From NCBI RefSeq assembly GCF_900188225.1, contig NZ_FZOC01000009.1:18544-82543 (forward strand): a stretch of 64,000 nucleotides of DNA. The letters run 5' to 3'. The DNA is from Humidesulfovibrio mexicanus. Lineage in GTDB: Bacteria; Desulfobacterota; Desulfovibrionia; Desulfovibrionales; Desulfovibrionaceae. How positions within the stretch are numbered: position 1 is the first letter of the stretch; each line of letters opens with the position of its first letter. Both the position numbers and the translations under genes were made by a program. This document shows positions 44,006 to 53,229 of this stretch, in pieces. Below the pieces are notes generated by a model. That model made no database searches. It was not told the DNA's origin and saw nothing but the letters and a program-made list of their open reading frames with translations.

Positions 44006-46513
44006 ATGCGCCGGGCCGAGCACAACACTCCCCTGAACGTGCAGGGCGACGCCGAGCTGCTGAACGCAGTGAACGCGGGCGTGCTGCTGCTGTGCGCGCG
44101 CACCGGCGCGGTGCTTGAGGCCAACGAACGGGCGCGCGCCATGCTCTGCCCCGGGGGGGACCCGCCGAAGCTCGCCGCCCTGTTCCCAGGAGGCGGATTC
44201 CCGCTTGAGGATCTGCTGGAAGGCATAAGCGGCGTGGAAACCCGCGTGCGCGGGGCCCAGGGCCGCAGCGTGCCTGTGCTGCTGGCTTCGCGCCGGGTTG
44301 AAGGGGGCGCGGGCGGCCTGCTGCTGCTCACCCTGACCGACCTTTCGCTTTTGCGCCGCGCCGAGGCCCGCTACCAAAGCTTCTTCGAGAACGTCATCGA
44401 GGGCGTGTTCCAGTCCACCAAGAGCGGCCGCTACCTCATGGTGAATCCCGGCCTGGCCAATATCCTGGGCTTCGACTCGCCGGAGGAGCTCATCGCCCAC
44501 TTCAAGGACCTGCGCAGCCAGCTCTACGTGGACCCGGCCGACCGCGACACCCTGTTCCGCGTGCTGGGCAAAGCCGGGCAGATCAAGGGCTTCGAGACCC
44601 GCTTCATCTGCAAGGACGGCTCCACGCGCTGGATCTCCCTCACCGCGCGCGAGGTGCGCGACCCCACCAGCGGCGAGTTGTTGTACATCGAAGGCCTGAA
44701 CATCGACATAACCGCCCGCAAGGAGGCCGAGCGCGCCCTGAAGGAGAGCGAGGAAAAATTCCGCCACACCTTCGACCAATCGCCCATCGGGGCCAGCATG
44801 GTCAGCCTGGACAACACCTTCCTGCGCGCCAACGAGGCCTTTTGCCGCATCACCGGCTACACCGAGCCCGAACTCAAACGCATCACCTTCGACTCCATCA
44901 CCCACCCGGACGAGCGAGGGGAAAGCCTGCGCCAATACGACCGCGTCAAGCGCGGCGAGATCGACTCCTGGGAGCAGGACAAACGCTACATCACCAAGGA
45001 CGGGCGCGAGGTCTGGGTGCACCTTTCCGCCGGACTGGTGCGCGATTCGGCCGGAACGCCCCTGTACCTGCTGCCCATGGTGCAGGACATCAACCACCGC
45101 ATGGAGACCGAGCGCGCCATGCAGGCCATCCACGCGGAAAAGGAGCGCCTGCGCGCCGGGCTGGAGGCCGTGTTCCGCTCCATTCCCGACGCCATCATCA
45201 CCGTGGACACGGACATGCGCGTCATCCAGACCAACCGCGCCCTGTCCGAGGTCTGCTGCATCGGCTCGCGCCTGGAGAAGGCCACCGACCTGGCGGGCGT
45301 CAGCGGCTCGTGCAGCCGGGGCTGCTTCTCCATGCTCAAGACCACCCTCGAAACCCGCAAGCCCGTGTTCGAGCATCGCGTGGAGTGCCGCACCAAGACT
45401 CCGGGCAAGGTGGTGGTCATCAACAGCTCGCCCTTGATCGACCAGGACAACAACTTCGCCGGGGCCGTGCTGGTCATCCGCGACATCACCCGCCTGGCCG
45501 ATTTGGAGAAGCGCCTCACCGACAGGCACTCCCACCGGGGCATTGTGGGCAAAAGCAAGGTGATGCAAGACATTTACGCCGTGCTGGACCAGCTTTCCGA
45601 CGTGGAGTCCACGGTGCTCATCACCGGCGAATCCGGCACCGGCAAGGAGCTCATCGCCGAGGCGCTGCACTACGGCGGCTCGCGCTCCAAGGGCCCGCTC
45701 ATCAAGGTCAACTGCTCCGCGCTTTCGGAAAGCCTGCTGGAAAGCGAGCTTTTCGGCCACATGCGCGGGGCGTTCACCGGCGCCATCCGCGACAAGATCG
45801 GCCGCTTCGAGGCCGCCGAGGGCGGCACCATCTTCCTGGACGAAATCGGCGACATCTCCCCGCGCATCCAGCTGAACCTGCTGCGCGTGCTGGAACGCAA
45901 GGAATTCGAGCGGGTGGGCGACTCGCGCACGAAAAAGGCCAACGTGCGCGTGCTGGCCGCGACCAACGTGGACCTCATGGACAAGATACGGCAGGGGCTC
46001 TTCCGCGAGGACCTCTACTACCGCCTCAAGGTCATGGTCATCCAGCTGCCCCCCCTGCGCGAGCGCACCGAGGACATCCCGCTCTTGATGGGGCACTTCA
46101 TCAGCCAGTTCCAGACCAGCTTCGGCAAGCGCATCACCAAATGTTCGGACGACGTGATGCGCCTGTTCATGACCTACCCCTGGCCGGGCAATGTGCGCGA
46201 GCTCAAGTACTCCCTGGAGCACGCCTGCATCCTCTGCCCTGGCGGCGAAATCGGCCGGGCGCACCTGCCTGCCGACCTGCTGCGCTTCGAGCAGGGCCTG
46301 CCAGGACTTGGCGTTCCGGGCCTGCGTGCGCCAAGCCGCGCCGCCACACCAGCCGCCGCCCTGGACCGCCCTCGCGGACACGCGGGCCTGACGCGCGAGG
46401 ATGTGCTGAGCGCCCTGGCCCACGCGGGCGGCAACCGGGCCAAGGCCGCGCGTCTGCTGGGCGTGGACCGCCGCACCCTGTACCGCAACATGGCCAAGCA
46501 CCAGGTATCCTGA
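44006..46513 (+). CDS. PAS-domain sigma-54-dependent transcriptional activator
   Basis: 835 residues. Several PAS-like sensor domains occupy the first 500 residues (for example YQSFFENVIEGVFQSTKSGRYLMVNPGLANILGFDSPEE; FRHTFDQSPIGASMVSLDNTFLRANEAFCRITGYTEPE). A PAS with CCIGSRLEKATDLAGVSGSCSRGCFSML has several cysteines and may sense redox or a metal cluster. The AAA+ domain begins near 515, with Walker A GESGTGKE (about 540) and GAFTGA loop (588). A Fis-type HTH (ALAHAGGNRAKAARLLGVDRRTLYRNM) closes it. No receiver domain. The array of GCCACA half-sites after it and the dctA-frd-fum genes suggest C4-acid regulation, which is inference. Confidence 0.9.
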   Translation: MRRAEHNTPLNVQGDAELLNAVNAGVLLLCARTGAVLEANERARAMLCPGGDPPKLAALFPGGGFPLEDLLEGISGVETRVRGAQGRSVPVLLASRRVEGGAGGLLLLTLTDLSLLRRAEARYQSFFENVIEGVFQSTKSGRYLMVNPGLANILGFDSPEELIAHFKDLRSQLYVDPADRDTLFRVLGKAGQIKGFETRFICKDGSTRWISLTAREVRDPTSGELLYIEGLNIDITARKEAERALKESEEKFRHTFDQSPIGASMVSLDNTFLRANEAFCRITGYTEPELKRITFDSITHPDERGESLRQYDRVKRGEIDSWEQDKRYITKDGREVWVHLSAGLVRDSAGTPLYLLPMVQDINHRMETERAMQAIHAEKERLRAGLEAVFRSIPDAIITVDTDMRVIQTNRALSEVCCIGSRLEKATDLAGVSGSCSRGCFSMLKTTLETRKPVFEHRVECRTKTPGKVVVINSSPLIDQDNNFAGAVLVIRDITRLADLEKRLTDRHSHRGIVGKSKVMQDIYAVLDQLSDVESTVLITGESGTGKELIAEALHYGGSRSKGPLIKVNCSALSESLLESELFGHMRGAFTGAIRDKIGRFEAAEGGTIFLDEIGDISPRIQLNLLRVLERKEFERVGDSRTKKANVRVLAATNVDLMDKIRQGLFREDLYYRLKVMVIQLPPLRERTEDIPLLMGHFISQFQTSFGKRITKCSDDVMRLFMTYPWPGNVRELKYSLEHACILCPGGEIGRAHLPADLLRFEQGLPGLGVPGLRAPSRAATPAAALDRPRGHAGLTREDVLSALAHAGGNRAKAARLLGVDRRTLYRNMAKHQVS

Positions 46514-46540
46514 GCCCTCCCGGCGGTGCGGGACAAAACA

Positions 46541-46586
46541 TGTGGCGCCACACATATGAGGCGCCACACATGTGGCACACGCCACA
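46541..46586. promoter_or_regulatory. Array of GCCACA half-sites, putative upstream activator sites
   Basis: TGTGGC/GCCACA hexamers occur five times in 46 bp: a perfect 12-bp palindrome TGTGGCGCCACA (46541-46552), an inverted pair GCCACA-ca-TGTGGC (46563-46576), and a single GCCACA at 46581. The string GGCGCCACACAT is directly repeated with 16-bp spacing. It lies 300 nt before dctA, within the 46514-46884 gap that otherwise holds no gene; no -24/-12 box with correct spacing was found. Confidence 0.6.
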
Positions 46587-46884
46587 CTTCCTTCCTTGGG
46601 CAAGGAAACGGGGCCAGCCGCGTCATTTTCGTGCATCTACAAGGAATACCGAACAAAAATATGGCCGCAAACCTTGCGCCGCTTCCCCCTCCCCCATGGC
46701 ACGGCTATTGCTCAAAGCGCCAACGGCCCGCGCCGCTGGCCCGAAGCCCTGGGGAGGGCACGGGAACACGACACGGAGCCGATGAGGGGAGCGGCCGCCT
46801 TGCGGCCGAAACATCGCGCCACACGCGGGAGGGGGGCTCCCGGCGCAAACCACTGAGCCGCACAGCGGCCCAAGGAGCAGGGGC

Positions 46885-48231
46885 ATGGCAGAAGCTGGAG
46901 CACGGAAACCGATCTACAAATCACTCTATTTCCAGGTCATCATGGGCATCTGCATCGGCATCGCCCTGGGCGTTGTCTTCCCCGGCAAGGAGGGGCTGGC
47001 CGCGCAGATGAAGCCCTTCGGCGACGCCTTCATCAAGATGATCAAGATGATCATCGCGCCCATCATCTTCTGCACCGTGGTGGTGGGCATCGCCAAGATG
47101 GGCGACATGGGCAAGGTGGGCCGCGTGGGCATCAAGGCCATGCTCTACTTCTGGACCATGACCCTGATGGCGCTGATCATCGGCTTGGTGGTGGTGAACA
47201 CCTACAAGCCCGGCGTGGGCATGAACCTCGACGTCTCCACCCTGGACATGAGCGCGGTGGAGAAATACGCGGGCAGCGCGCAAAAGCTCTCCACGGTCGA
47301 CTTCATCATGCACATCATCCCCAGCAACGTGGTGGACGCCTTCGCCAAGGGCGAGATCCTGCAGGTGCTGTTCTTCTCCATCTTCTTCGGCCTGGCCCTT
47401 TCCAGCCTGGGCGAAAAGGCCAAGACCGTCACCAGGTTCATCGATGAATTCAGCAAGGGCCTGTTCAAGGTCGTGCACTACATCATGTTCTTCGCGCCCA
47501 TGGGCGCGTTCGGCGCCATAGCCTACGTGGTGGGCGCGCACGGCGTGGGCAGCCTCCAGCAGCTCATGTACCTCATGGCCGGGGTGTACACCACCTGCAT
47601 CGTGTTCATCTTCGGCGTGCTGTGGACCGTGTGCCGTTTAACCGGCTTCAGCCTGTGGCAGTACCTCAAGTTTATCAAGGAGGAGATCCTTCTTGTGCTC
47701 GGCACCAGCTCCTCGGAATCCGCCCTGCCGCGCATGATGGCCAAGATGGAGGTGGCGGGCTGCAACCGCTCCGTGGTGGGCCTCACCCTGCCCATGGGCT
47801 ACTCCTTCAACCTCGACGGCACCTGCATTTACCTGACCATGGCCGCGGTGTTCCTGGCCCAGGCCACCAACACCCCGCTTTCCCTCAACGACGAGCTCTA
47901 CATGCTGGGCATTCTGCTTTTGACCAGCAAGGGCGCGGCCGCGGTCACCGGCGGCGGCTTCATCACCCTGGCCGCCACCCTGGGCAGCCTGCACACCATC
48001 CCAGTGGCTTCCATAGCCGTGCTTCTTGGCGTAGACCGCTTCATGAGCGAGGCGCGCGCCATCACCAACCTCATCGGCAACGGCATCGCCACCATCGTGG
48101 TGGCCAAGTGGGAAGGCGCCCTCGACGCCGACGCCCTCAAGCGCGCGCTCTCCGGCGCGGGCGAGACGGACTCGCCCGAGGAAGTGCTGGACGGGGCCAT
48201 GCAGCCCGTGACCGTGCGCGTGGACGAGTAG
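46885..48231 (+). CDS. dctA: C4-dicarboxylate/proton (or cation) symporter, DctA/DAACS family
   Basis: 448 residues, inner-membrane importer of succinate, fumarate and malate. DAACS features: [33 protein letters not shown] near the start, the serine-rich hairpin [18 protein letters not shown], and the substrate site [23 protein letters not shown] followed by [12 protein letters not shown]. Eight helices and two re-entrant loops are expected. It leads into frdCAB and fumarase, so imported C4-acids can be respired. Confidence 0.92.
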   Translation: MAEAGARKPIYKSLYFQVIMGICIGIALGVVFPGKEGLAAQMKPFGDAFIKMIKMIIAPIIFCTVVVGIAKMGDMGKVGRVGIKAMLYFWTMTLMALIIGLVVVNTYKPGVGMNLDVSTLDMSAVEKYAGSAQKLSTVDFIMHIIPSNVVDAFAKGEILQVLFFSIFFGLALSSLGEKAKTVTRFIDEFSKGLFKVVHYIMFFAPMGAFGAIAYVVGAHGVGSLQQLMYLMAGVYTTCIVFIFGVLWTVCRLTGFSLWQYLKFIKEEILLVLGTSSSESALPRMMAKMEVAGCNRSVVGLTLPMGYSFNLDGTCIYLTMAAVFLAQATNTPLSLNDELYMLGILLLTSKGAAAVTGGGFITLAATLGSLHTIPVASIAVLLGVDRFMSEARAITNLIGNGIATIVVAKWEGALDADALKRALSGAGETDSPEEVLDGAMQPVTVRVDE

Positions 48232-48265
48232 CAAGCATAACCGTTTCGAAGTTCCTGGAGGATCC

Positions 48266-48925
48266 ATGTCCCAACCCATGACGGCCAACCACCCCACCCT
48301 GGCCATAAAGCGGCTGGACGGGCTGCTCGACTGGGCGCAAATGCTCACGGGCGTCGGCCTCATCGCCTTCATGTGGGCGCACATGCTGCTTGTGGGCAGC
48401 GTGCTTGCAAGCCCCGCCATCATGAACGCCATCGCCGCCTTTTTTGAGGAAAGCGGCATGGCGCAGGTGGGCGGCCCGCTCATCTTCGCCCTGTTCCTGG
48501 CGCACTTCGTGCTCGCCGCGCGCAAAATCCCCTTCCGCCTGGAAGGGCAGAAGACCATCTGGGAGCACGCCAGGCTCATCCACCACGCCGACACCTGGCT
48601 TTGGGTCGTGCAGGCGGCCAGCGCCATGGTCATCCTGATCATGGGCGCCATCCACATGTGGGCCGTGCTCTCGGAGCTGCCCATCCACGCCCTCAAGTGC
48701 GCAGAAACCCTGCAAAAGAACAAGTGGTGGCTGGCCTTCTACCTGCTGCTGGCCCCGCTGGTGCATGTGCATCTGGGCATCGGGCTGTACCGCATCGCCG
48801 TGAAATGGGGCTTTGCCAAACGCGCGGACCGCAAGGGCCTCAAGCGCTTCGTATACGCCCTCATCCTGGTCTCCGTCGGCATCAGCGTGCTGACGCTGTT
48901 CCGGTTCTGGTTCATGGAAGCCTAG
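48266..48925 (+). CDS. frdC: Fumarate reductase cytochrome b subunit
   Basis: 219 residues, five transmembrane helices with several His suited to two haems (DWAQMLTGVGLIAFMWAHMLLVGS, HFVLAARKI, HHADTWLWVVQAASAMVILIMGAIHMW, HVHLGIGLYRIAVKWGF). It is of the diheme type found in Wolinella and Desulfovibrio and takes electrons from menaquinol. It is followed by frdA after 14 nt, then frdB. Confidence 0.9.
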   Translation: MSQPMTANHPTLAIKRLDGLLDWAQMLTGVGLIAFMWAHMLLVGSVLASPAIMNAIAAFFEESGMAQVGGPLIFALFLAHFVLAARKIPFRLEGQKTIWEHARLIHHADTWLWVVQAASAMVILIMGAIHMWAVLSELPIHALKCAETLQKNKWWLAFYLLLAPLVHVHLGIGLYRIAVKWGFAKRADRKGLKRFVYALILVSVGISVLTLFRFWFMEA

Positions 48926-48939
48926 GGAGACGAAAGGGA

Positions 48940-50784
48940 ATGCAGACCATCTACACAGACGTGCTGGTCATGGGGGCCGGGCTGGCCGGGGAACGCGCGG
49001 CCATCGAAGCCGCCCAGGCGGGATTCTCCGCCATCTGCCTGAGCCTGGTGCCCTCGCGGCGCTCGCACTCCTCCGCGGCCATGGGCGGTATGCAGGCCGC
49101 CATGGGCAACTGCGCCAAGGGCGAGGGCGACTGCCCGGACGTGCACTTCGCCGACACGGTCAAGGGCTCCGACTGGGGCTGCGACCAGGAGGTGGCGCGG
49201 CTCTTCGCCGACCGCGCGCCCATCGAGATGCGCCAGTTGGCCTTCTGGGGCGTGCCCTGGAACCGCGTGGTGCCCGGCAAGAGCATGTATTACAAGGGCG
49301 GCAAGCAATTCGAAAAGGAAGAAAAGGAAGAAAACCGCGGGCTCATCACCTCCCGCGACTTCGGCGGCACGGCCAAGTGGCGCACCTGCTACGTTTCCGA
49401 CGGCACGGGCCACAGCGTGCTCTTCACCGTGGACAACGTGTGCGCCAAGCTGGGCGTGGAGGTCCACGACAAGACCGAGGCCATCGCGCTGATCCAGGAC
49501 GGCCACACCTGCTTCGGCTGCGTGGCGCGCTGCCTGCGCACGGGCGAGCTGCTGGTGTACCTGGCCAAGGCCACGGTCATCGCCACCGGCGGCTTCGGCC
49601 GCCTGTACCCCGGCACCACCAACGCCGTCATCTGCGACGGCGGCGGGCACATCGCGGCCCTCAACACCGGCGTGGTGCCCATGGGCAACATGGAGGCCGT
49701 GCAGTTCCACCCCACGGGCATCGTGCCCACCGAAATCCTCGTCACCGAGGGCTGCCGCGGCGACGGCGGCACGCTCCTGGACGTGAACGAGGAGCGCTTC
49801 ATGCACGTGTACGAGCCCGAAAAGCAGGAGCTGGCCTCCCGCGACGTGGTGGCGCGCTGGATGACCCACCACATCCGCCAGGGCAAGGGCGTCAAAAGCC
49901 CCTACGGCGACCACCTCTGGCTCGACATCCGCCACCTGGGCGAAAAGCACATCACCGGCAAGCTCAGGGAGGTGTACGAAATCTGCACCAGCTTCCTGGG
50001 CGTGAACCCCATCCACCAGCTCATTCCCGTGCGGCCCACCCAGCACTACAGCATGGGCGGCGTGCGCACCAACAAGGACGGCCACGCCTACGGGCTTTCG
50101 GGCCTGTTCAGCGTGGGCGAGGCCTCCTGCTGGGACATGCACGGCTTCAACCGCCTGGGCGGCAACTCCCTGGCCGAAACCGTGGTGGCCGGCGGCATTG
50201 TGGGCAAGAAGATCGCCGAGTTCCTGCAAGGGGCCGAGGTCACCTTCAACTCCAGCGTCATCGACGACGAGGTCAAGCGCCAGCGCGACCGCATAGAGAG
50301 CCTGGTGCGCTGCAAGGCCGGAACGGAATACGTGTACAAGGTGCGCCGCGCCATGCAGGACGCCCTGCACAAGGGCGCCAACATCTTCCGCACGGAGCAG
50401 GGTCTTTCCCAGTGCGTGGGCGAACTGCAGGAAATACTGGCCCGCGCCCGCAAGGTGGGCCTCAAGAGCAACGGCCTGGGGGTCAACCCGGAACTCTCCG
50501 CCGCCCTCAAGATCGAGGGCCAGGTCAAAATGGCGCTGATGCTGGCCTTTGGCGCGCTGAAGCGCACCGAAAGCCGCGGCAGCCACAACCGCGAGGACTA
50601 CCCCGCGCGCAACGACCGCGACTGGCTGAGCCGCACGCTGGCCTACTGGAAGAGCGAGAAGGACGACATGCCCACGCTCGACTACGAACCGGCCACCCCG
50701 GTCTTCCACATCCCGCCGGGAGACCGCGGCTACGGCAAAAGCCAGATCATCACCGCCGACACTCCGGCCGAGACCAAGGGGTAG
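48940..50784 (+). CDS. frdA: Fumarate reductase flavoprotein subunit
   Basis: 614 residues, FAD-binding catalytic subunit reducing fumarate to succinate at the cytoplasmic membrane face. FAD site GAGLAGERAAIEAAQ; covalent-FAD region SHSSAAMGGMQAAMGN; substrate-site HPTG motif in VQFHPTGIVPTEI; GGVRTNKDGHAYGLSGLFSVGEASCWDMHGFNRLGGNSLAET. The length is standard. RBS aaaggga. Confidence 0.95.
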   Translation: MQTIYTDVLVMGAGLAGERAAIEAAQAGFSAICLSLVPSRRSHSSAAMGGMQAAMGNCAKGEGDCPDVHFADTVKGSDWGCDQEVARLFADRAPIEMRQLAFWGVPWNRVVPGKSMYYKGGKQFEKEEKEENRGLITSRDFGGTAKWRTCYVSDGTGHSVLFTVDNVCAKLGVEVHDKTEAIALIQDGHTCFGCVARCLRTGELLVYLAKATVIATGGFGRLYPGTTNAVICDGGGHIAALNTGVVPMGNMEAVQFHPTGIVPTEILVTEGCRGDGGTLLDVNEERFMHVYEPEKQELASRDVVARWMTHHIRQGKGVKSPYGDHLWLDIRHLGEKHITGKLREVYEICTSFLGVNPIHQLIPVRPTQHYSMGGVRTNKDGHAYGLSGLFSVGEASCWDMHGFNRLGGNSLAETVVAGGIVGKKIAEFLQGAEVTFNSSVIDDEVKRQRDRIESLVRCKAGTEYVYKVRRAMQDALHKGANIFRTEQGLSQCVGELQEILARARKVGLKSNGLGVNPELSAALKIEGQVKMALMLAFGALKRTESRGSHNREDYPARNDRDWLSRTLAYWKSEKDDMPTLDYEPATPVFHIPPGDRGYGKSQIITADTPAETKG

Positions 50785-50790
50785 CACGAC

Positions 50791-51531
50791 ATGGCCAGAT
50801 CGCTCAAATTCAACATCTTCCGGTACAATCCGCAGGACACGGAATCCACCCCGCACATGGAGTCCTTCACCCTTGGCGAGAGCGACTCCATGACCCTGTT
50901 CATCGCGCTGAACCGCATCCGCGAGGAGCAGGACCCGAGCCTCCAGTTCGACTTCTGCTGCCGCGCGGGCATTTGCGGTTCCTGCGGCATGGTCATAAAC
51001 GGCCGGCCGGGCCTGGCCTGCCACACCAAGACCCGCGACCTGCCGGACGAGATCACCCTGCTGCCCCTGCCCGTGTTCCAGCTGGTGGGCGACTTGAGCG
51101 TGGACACCGGAAGCTGGTTCCGCGAGATGTACGACACCGTGGAGTCCTGGATCCACACCAAGAAGACCTTCGACCCGGCAGCGCCGGAAGAGCGCATGGA
51201 CAACGACACGGCCGAGGCCATCTACGAACTGGACCGCTGCGTCGAGTGCGGCTGCTGCATCGCGGCCTGCGGCACGGCCCGGATGCGCCCGGACTTCCTG
51301 GGCGCGGCTGGCCTGAACCGCGTGGGCCGCTTCCTCATAGACCCGCGTGACGAGCGCAGCGAACAGGACTACTACGAGATACTGGGCAACGACATGGGCA
51401 TCTTCGGCTGCATGGGGCTGCTCGCCTGCGAGGACGTGTGCCCCAAGCACCTGCCCCTGCAGGACCAGCTCGGCTTTCTGCGCCGCAAGATGGGCATCAC
51501 CGCCCTCAAGAACTTCTTCGGCAAGAAGTAG
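50791..51531 (+). CDS. frdB: Fumarate reductase iron-sulfur subunit
   Basis: 246 residues. The [2Fe-2S] ligands are in CCRAGICGSCGMVINGRPGLAC, [4Fe-4S] in CVECGCCIAACG and [3Fe-4S] in CMGLLACEDVCPKH. It passes electrons from the cytochrome b to FrdA. It follows frdA by 6 nt and precedes the fumarase genes by 12 nt, one operon. Confidence 0.95.
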   Translation: MARSLKFNIFRYNPQDTESTPHMESFTLGESDSMTLFIALNRIREEQDPSLQFDFCCRAGICGSCGMVINGRPGLACHTKTRDLPDEITLLPLPVFQLVGDLSVDTGSWFREMYDTVESWIHTKKTFDPAAPEERMDNDTAEAIYELDRCVECGCCIAACGTARMRPDFLGAAGLNRVGRFLIDPRDERSEQDYYEILGNDMGIFGCMGLLACEDVCPKHLPLQDQLGFLRRKMGITALKNFFGKK

Positions 51532-51543
51532 CAAGGAGCCGCA

Positions 51544-52380
51544 ATGCGAGAGATCAATCCAGCGGAGGTCTCGGCCGCGGTGGCGCGCATGTGCATGAGC
51601 GCCAACACCAAACTGCCGGACGACGTGCGCCGCGCCTTTGAACAGGGCCTTACGGCCGAGACCAGCGAGGCCGGGCGCGAGATCTTCCGCCAGCTTCTGG
51701 AAAACGCGGACCTGGCCCTGGAGACCAAGCTGCCGCTGTGCCAGGACTGCGGCCTGGCCGTCTTCTACGTGGAGCTGGGCGAGGACGCGCGCGTGCCCGG
51801 CGGCGTGAACAACGCCATCACCGAGGGCATGGTGGCCGGATACCGCGACGGCTTCCTGCGCAAGAGCAGCTGCGACCCGCTCACCCGCAAGAACACCGGC
51901 GACAACACCCCGGCCATCATCCACATCGACCTGGTGCCCGGCGACCGCCTCAAGATCAGCTACATGGCCAAGGGCGGCGGCAGCGAGAACATGAGCCGCG
52001 TGACCATGCTGGCCCCCAGCCAGGGCTGGGAGGGCATCAAGCGCTTCGTAGTGGAGCGCGTGGCCGAGGCCGGGCCCAACCCCTGCCCGCCGGTAATCCT
52101 GGGCGTGGGCATCGGCGGCACCTTCGAAATGGCCCCGAAAATCGCCAAGAAGGCGCTGTTGCGCAAGCTCGACGACACCCACCCCGACCCCAAGATCGCG
52201 GCCATGGAGGCCGAGCTGCTTGCGGCCGTGAACCGGCTGGGCATCGGGCCCATGGGCCTGGGCGGCGACCATACCTGCCTGGGCGTCAAAATAGCCGTGG
52301 CCCCCTGCCACATCGCCAGCCTGCCGCTGGCCGTCAACGTGCAGTGCCACAGCTCCCGGCACGAGGAGGTGGAATTCTAG
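51544..52380 (+). CDS. fumA: Class I fumarase, alpha subunit (N-terminal half)
   Basis: 278 residues, oxygen-sensitive [4Fe-4S] fumarate hydratase, alpha part of a two-subunit type. Cluster Cys are in LPLCQDCGLAVF and GGDHTCLGVKIAV; further family marks are GGVNNAITEGM, NTGDNTPAIIHI and KGGGSENMSRVTMLAP. It makes malate from fumarate or the reverse. The beta gene starts on the next base after its stop. Confidence 0.93.
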   Translation: MREINPAEVSAAVARMCMSANTKLPDDVRRAFEQGLTAETSEAGREIFRQLLENADLALETKLPLCQDCGLAVFYVELGEDARVPGGVNNAITEGMVAGYRDGFLRKSSCDPLTRKNTGDNTPAIIHIDLVPGDRLKISYMAKGGGSENMSRVTMLAPSQGWEGIKRFVVERVAEAGPNPCPPVILGVGIGGTFEMAPKIAKKALLRKLDDTHPDPKIAAMEAELLAAVNRLGIGPMGLGGDHTCLGVKIAVAPCHIASLPLAVNVQCHSSRHEEVEF

Positions 52381-52926
52381 ATGCCCACGCACACGCTCTC
52401 CACCCCGCTCACGGACGCGGACATCGAAACACTGCGCGCGGGCGACGTGGTGCTGCTCTCCGGCACCATCTATTCCGGCCGCGACGCCGCGCACAAGAAA
52501 TTGATGGACCTGCTGGACCGGGGCGAGCCCCTGCCCTTTGACCTGAACGGGGCGGCCATCTACTACGTCGGCCCCTCTCCTGCGCCCCCGGGCAGGCCCA
52601 TCGGCGCCGCCGGGCCGACCACCAGCTACCGCATGGACGCCTACGCCCCCCGGCTCATCTCCCTGGGTCTCAAGGCCAGCATCGGCAAAGGCAAGCGCTC
52701 GGACGCGGTGAAGCAGGCCATGCGCGAGCACAAGGCCGTGTACCTGGGCGCCACGGGCGGCGCCGGGGCCCTGCTGTCCAAGTGCATCACCAAAAGCACG
52801 GTCATCGCCTTCGATGAGCTCGGCCCGGAGGCCGTGCGCGAGATGGTGGTGGAGAACTTCCCCCTGCTCGTCATCAACGACGCCTTTGGCGGCGAGCTGT
52901 ACGCCAGGCCGAAGCTGGACGAATAG
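52381..52926 (+). CDS. fumB: Class I fumarase, beta subunit (C-terminal half)
   Basis: 181 residues, the C-terminal swivelling domain of class I fumarase (LRAGDVVLLSGTIYSGRDAAHKKLMDLLDRGEPLPFDL; GPTTSYRMDAYAPRLISLGLKASIGKGKRSD; TKSTVIAFDELGPEAVREMVVENFPLLVIND). Two-gene form seen in archaea and anaerobes; fused in E. coli FumA/B. No spacer separates it from the alpha gene, so translation is coupled. Confidence 0.93.
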   Translation: MPTHTLSTPLTDADIETLRAGDVVLLSGTIYSGRDAAHKKLMDLLDRGEPLPFDLNGAAIYYVGPSPAPPGRPIGAAGPTTSYRMDAYAPRLISLGLKASIGKGKRSDAVKQAMREHKAVYLGATGGAGALLSKCITKSTVIAFDELGPEAVREMVVENFPLLVINDAFGGELYARPKLDE

Positions 52927-53076
52927 GCCATTTCCGGGGGGGGCCGACTCGTGGCGCTACCGCAGTCGGCCAACCTGCCTCCCCCGGCCGCCGCGCCCGG
53001 CCGGCCTCCCGCTGCCCCCGGATCAGCGGGAACAGCCCGGCCCCGCGCGGGCGGACCAGACACGCAGGACGCACCA

Positions 53077-53118
53077 GGGCGCTGGAGGATGCAAGTCCGC
53101 CAGCGCCCTTGCTCTTTC
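53077..53118 (+). terminator. Rho-independent terminator of the frd-fum operon
   Basis: GGGCGCTGG...CCAGCGCCC (9-bp stem, 14-nt loop) followed by TTGCTCTTTC. It sits in the 303-nt gap 52927-53229, whose remaining bases are GC-rich with only the promoter-like element at 53109. Confidence 0.75.
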
Positions 53119-53137
53119 AAGGTCCGTCTGCTAGCTT
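53109..53137 (+). promoter_or_regulatory. Candidate extended -10 promoter for the hdr-flox operon
   Basis: TTGCTC (53109-53114), a 17-nt spacer and TGcTAGCTT (TAGCTT at 53132-53137), 93 nt before hdrC. The -35 overlaps the terminator tail. It resembles the candidates before 9566 and glpX. Confidence 0.4.
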
Positions 53138-53229
53138 TACCAGAAACCTGATTGGGCCGCGCCCCTGCCGGGGCTGACCCGGCGGGCCACTTCGCCCCCC
53201 CTTGCCGGCACAGCCCGGAGGAGCCGTTC

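Noticed and set aside
42737..46636. 1299-codon open frame on the minus strand opposite the regulator gene
   Set aside because: His/Leu/Ala-rich shadow of the GC-rich coding strand; no domains. Only the last 147 codons are real (fliJ).
46655..46671. TGGCCGCAAACCTTGC as a -24/-12 sigma-54 promoter for dctA
   Set aside because: The GG to GC distance is 11 nt instead of 10, so it does not fit the strict spacing.
48922..52731. 1269-codon open frame opposite frdA-frdB-fum
   Set aside because: Mirror of third-position GC in the real operon; composition His/Val/Ala-rich with no recognisable fold.
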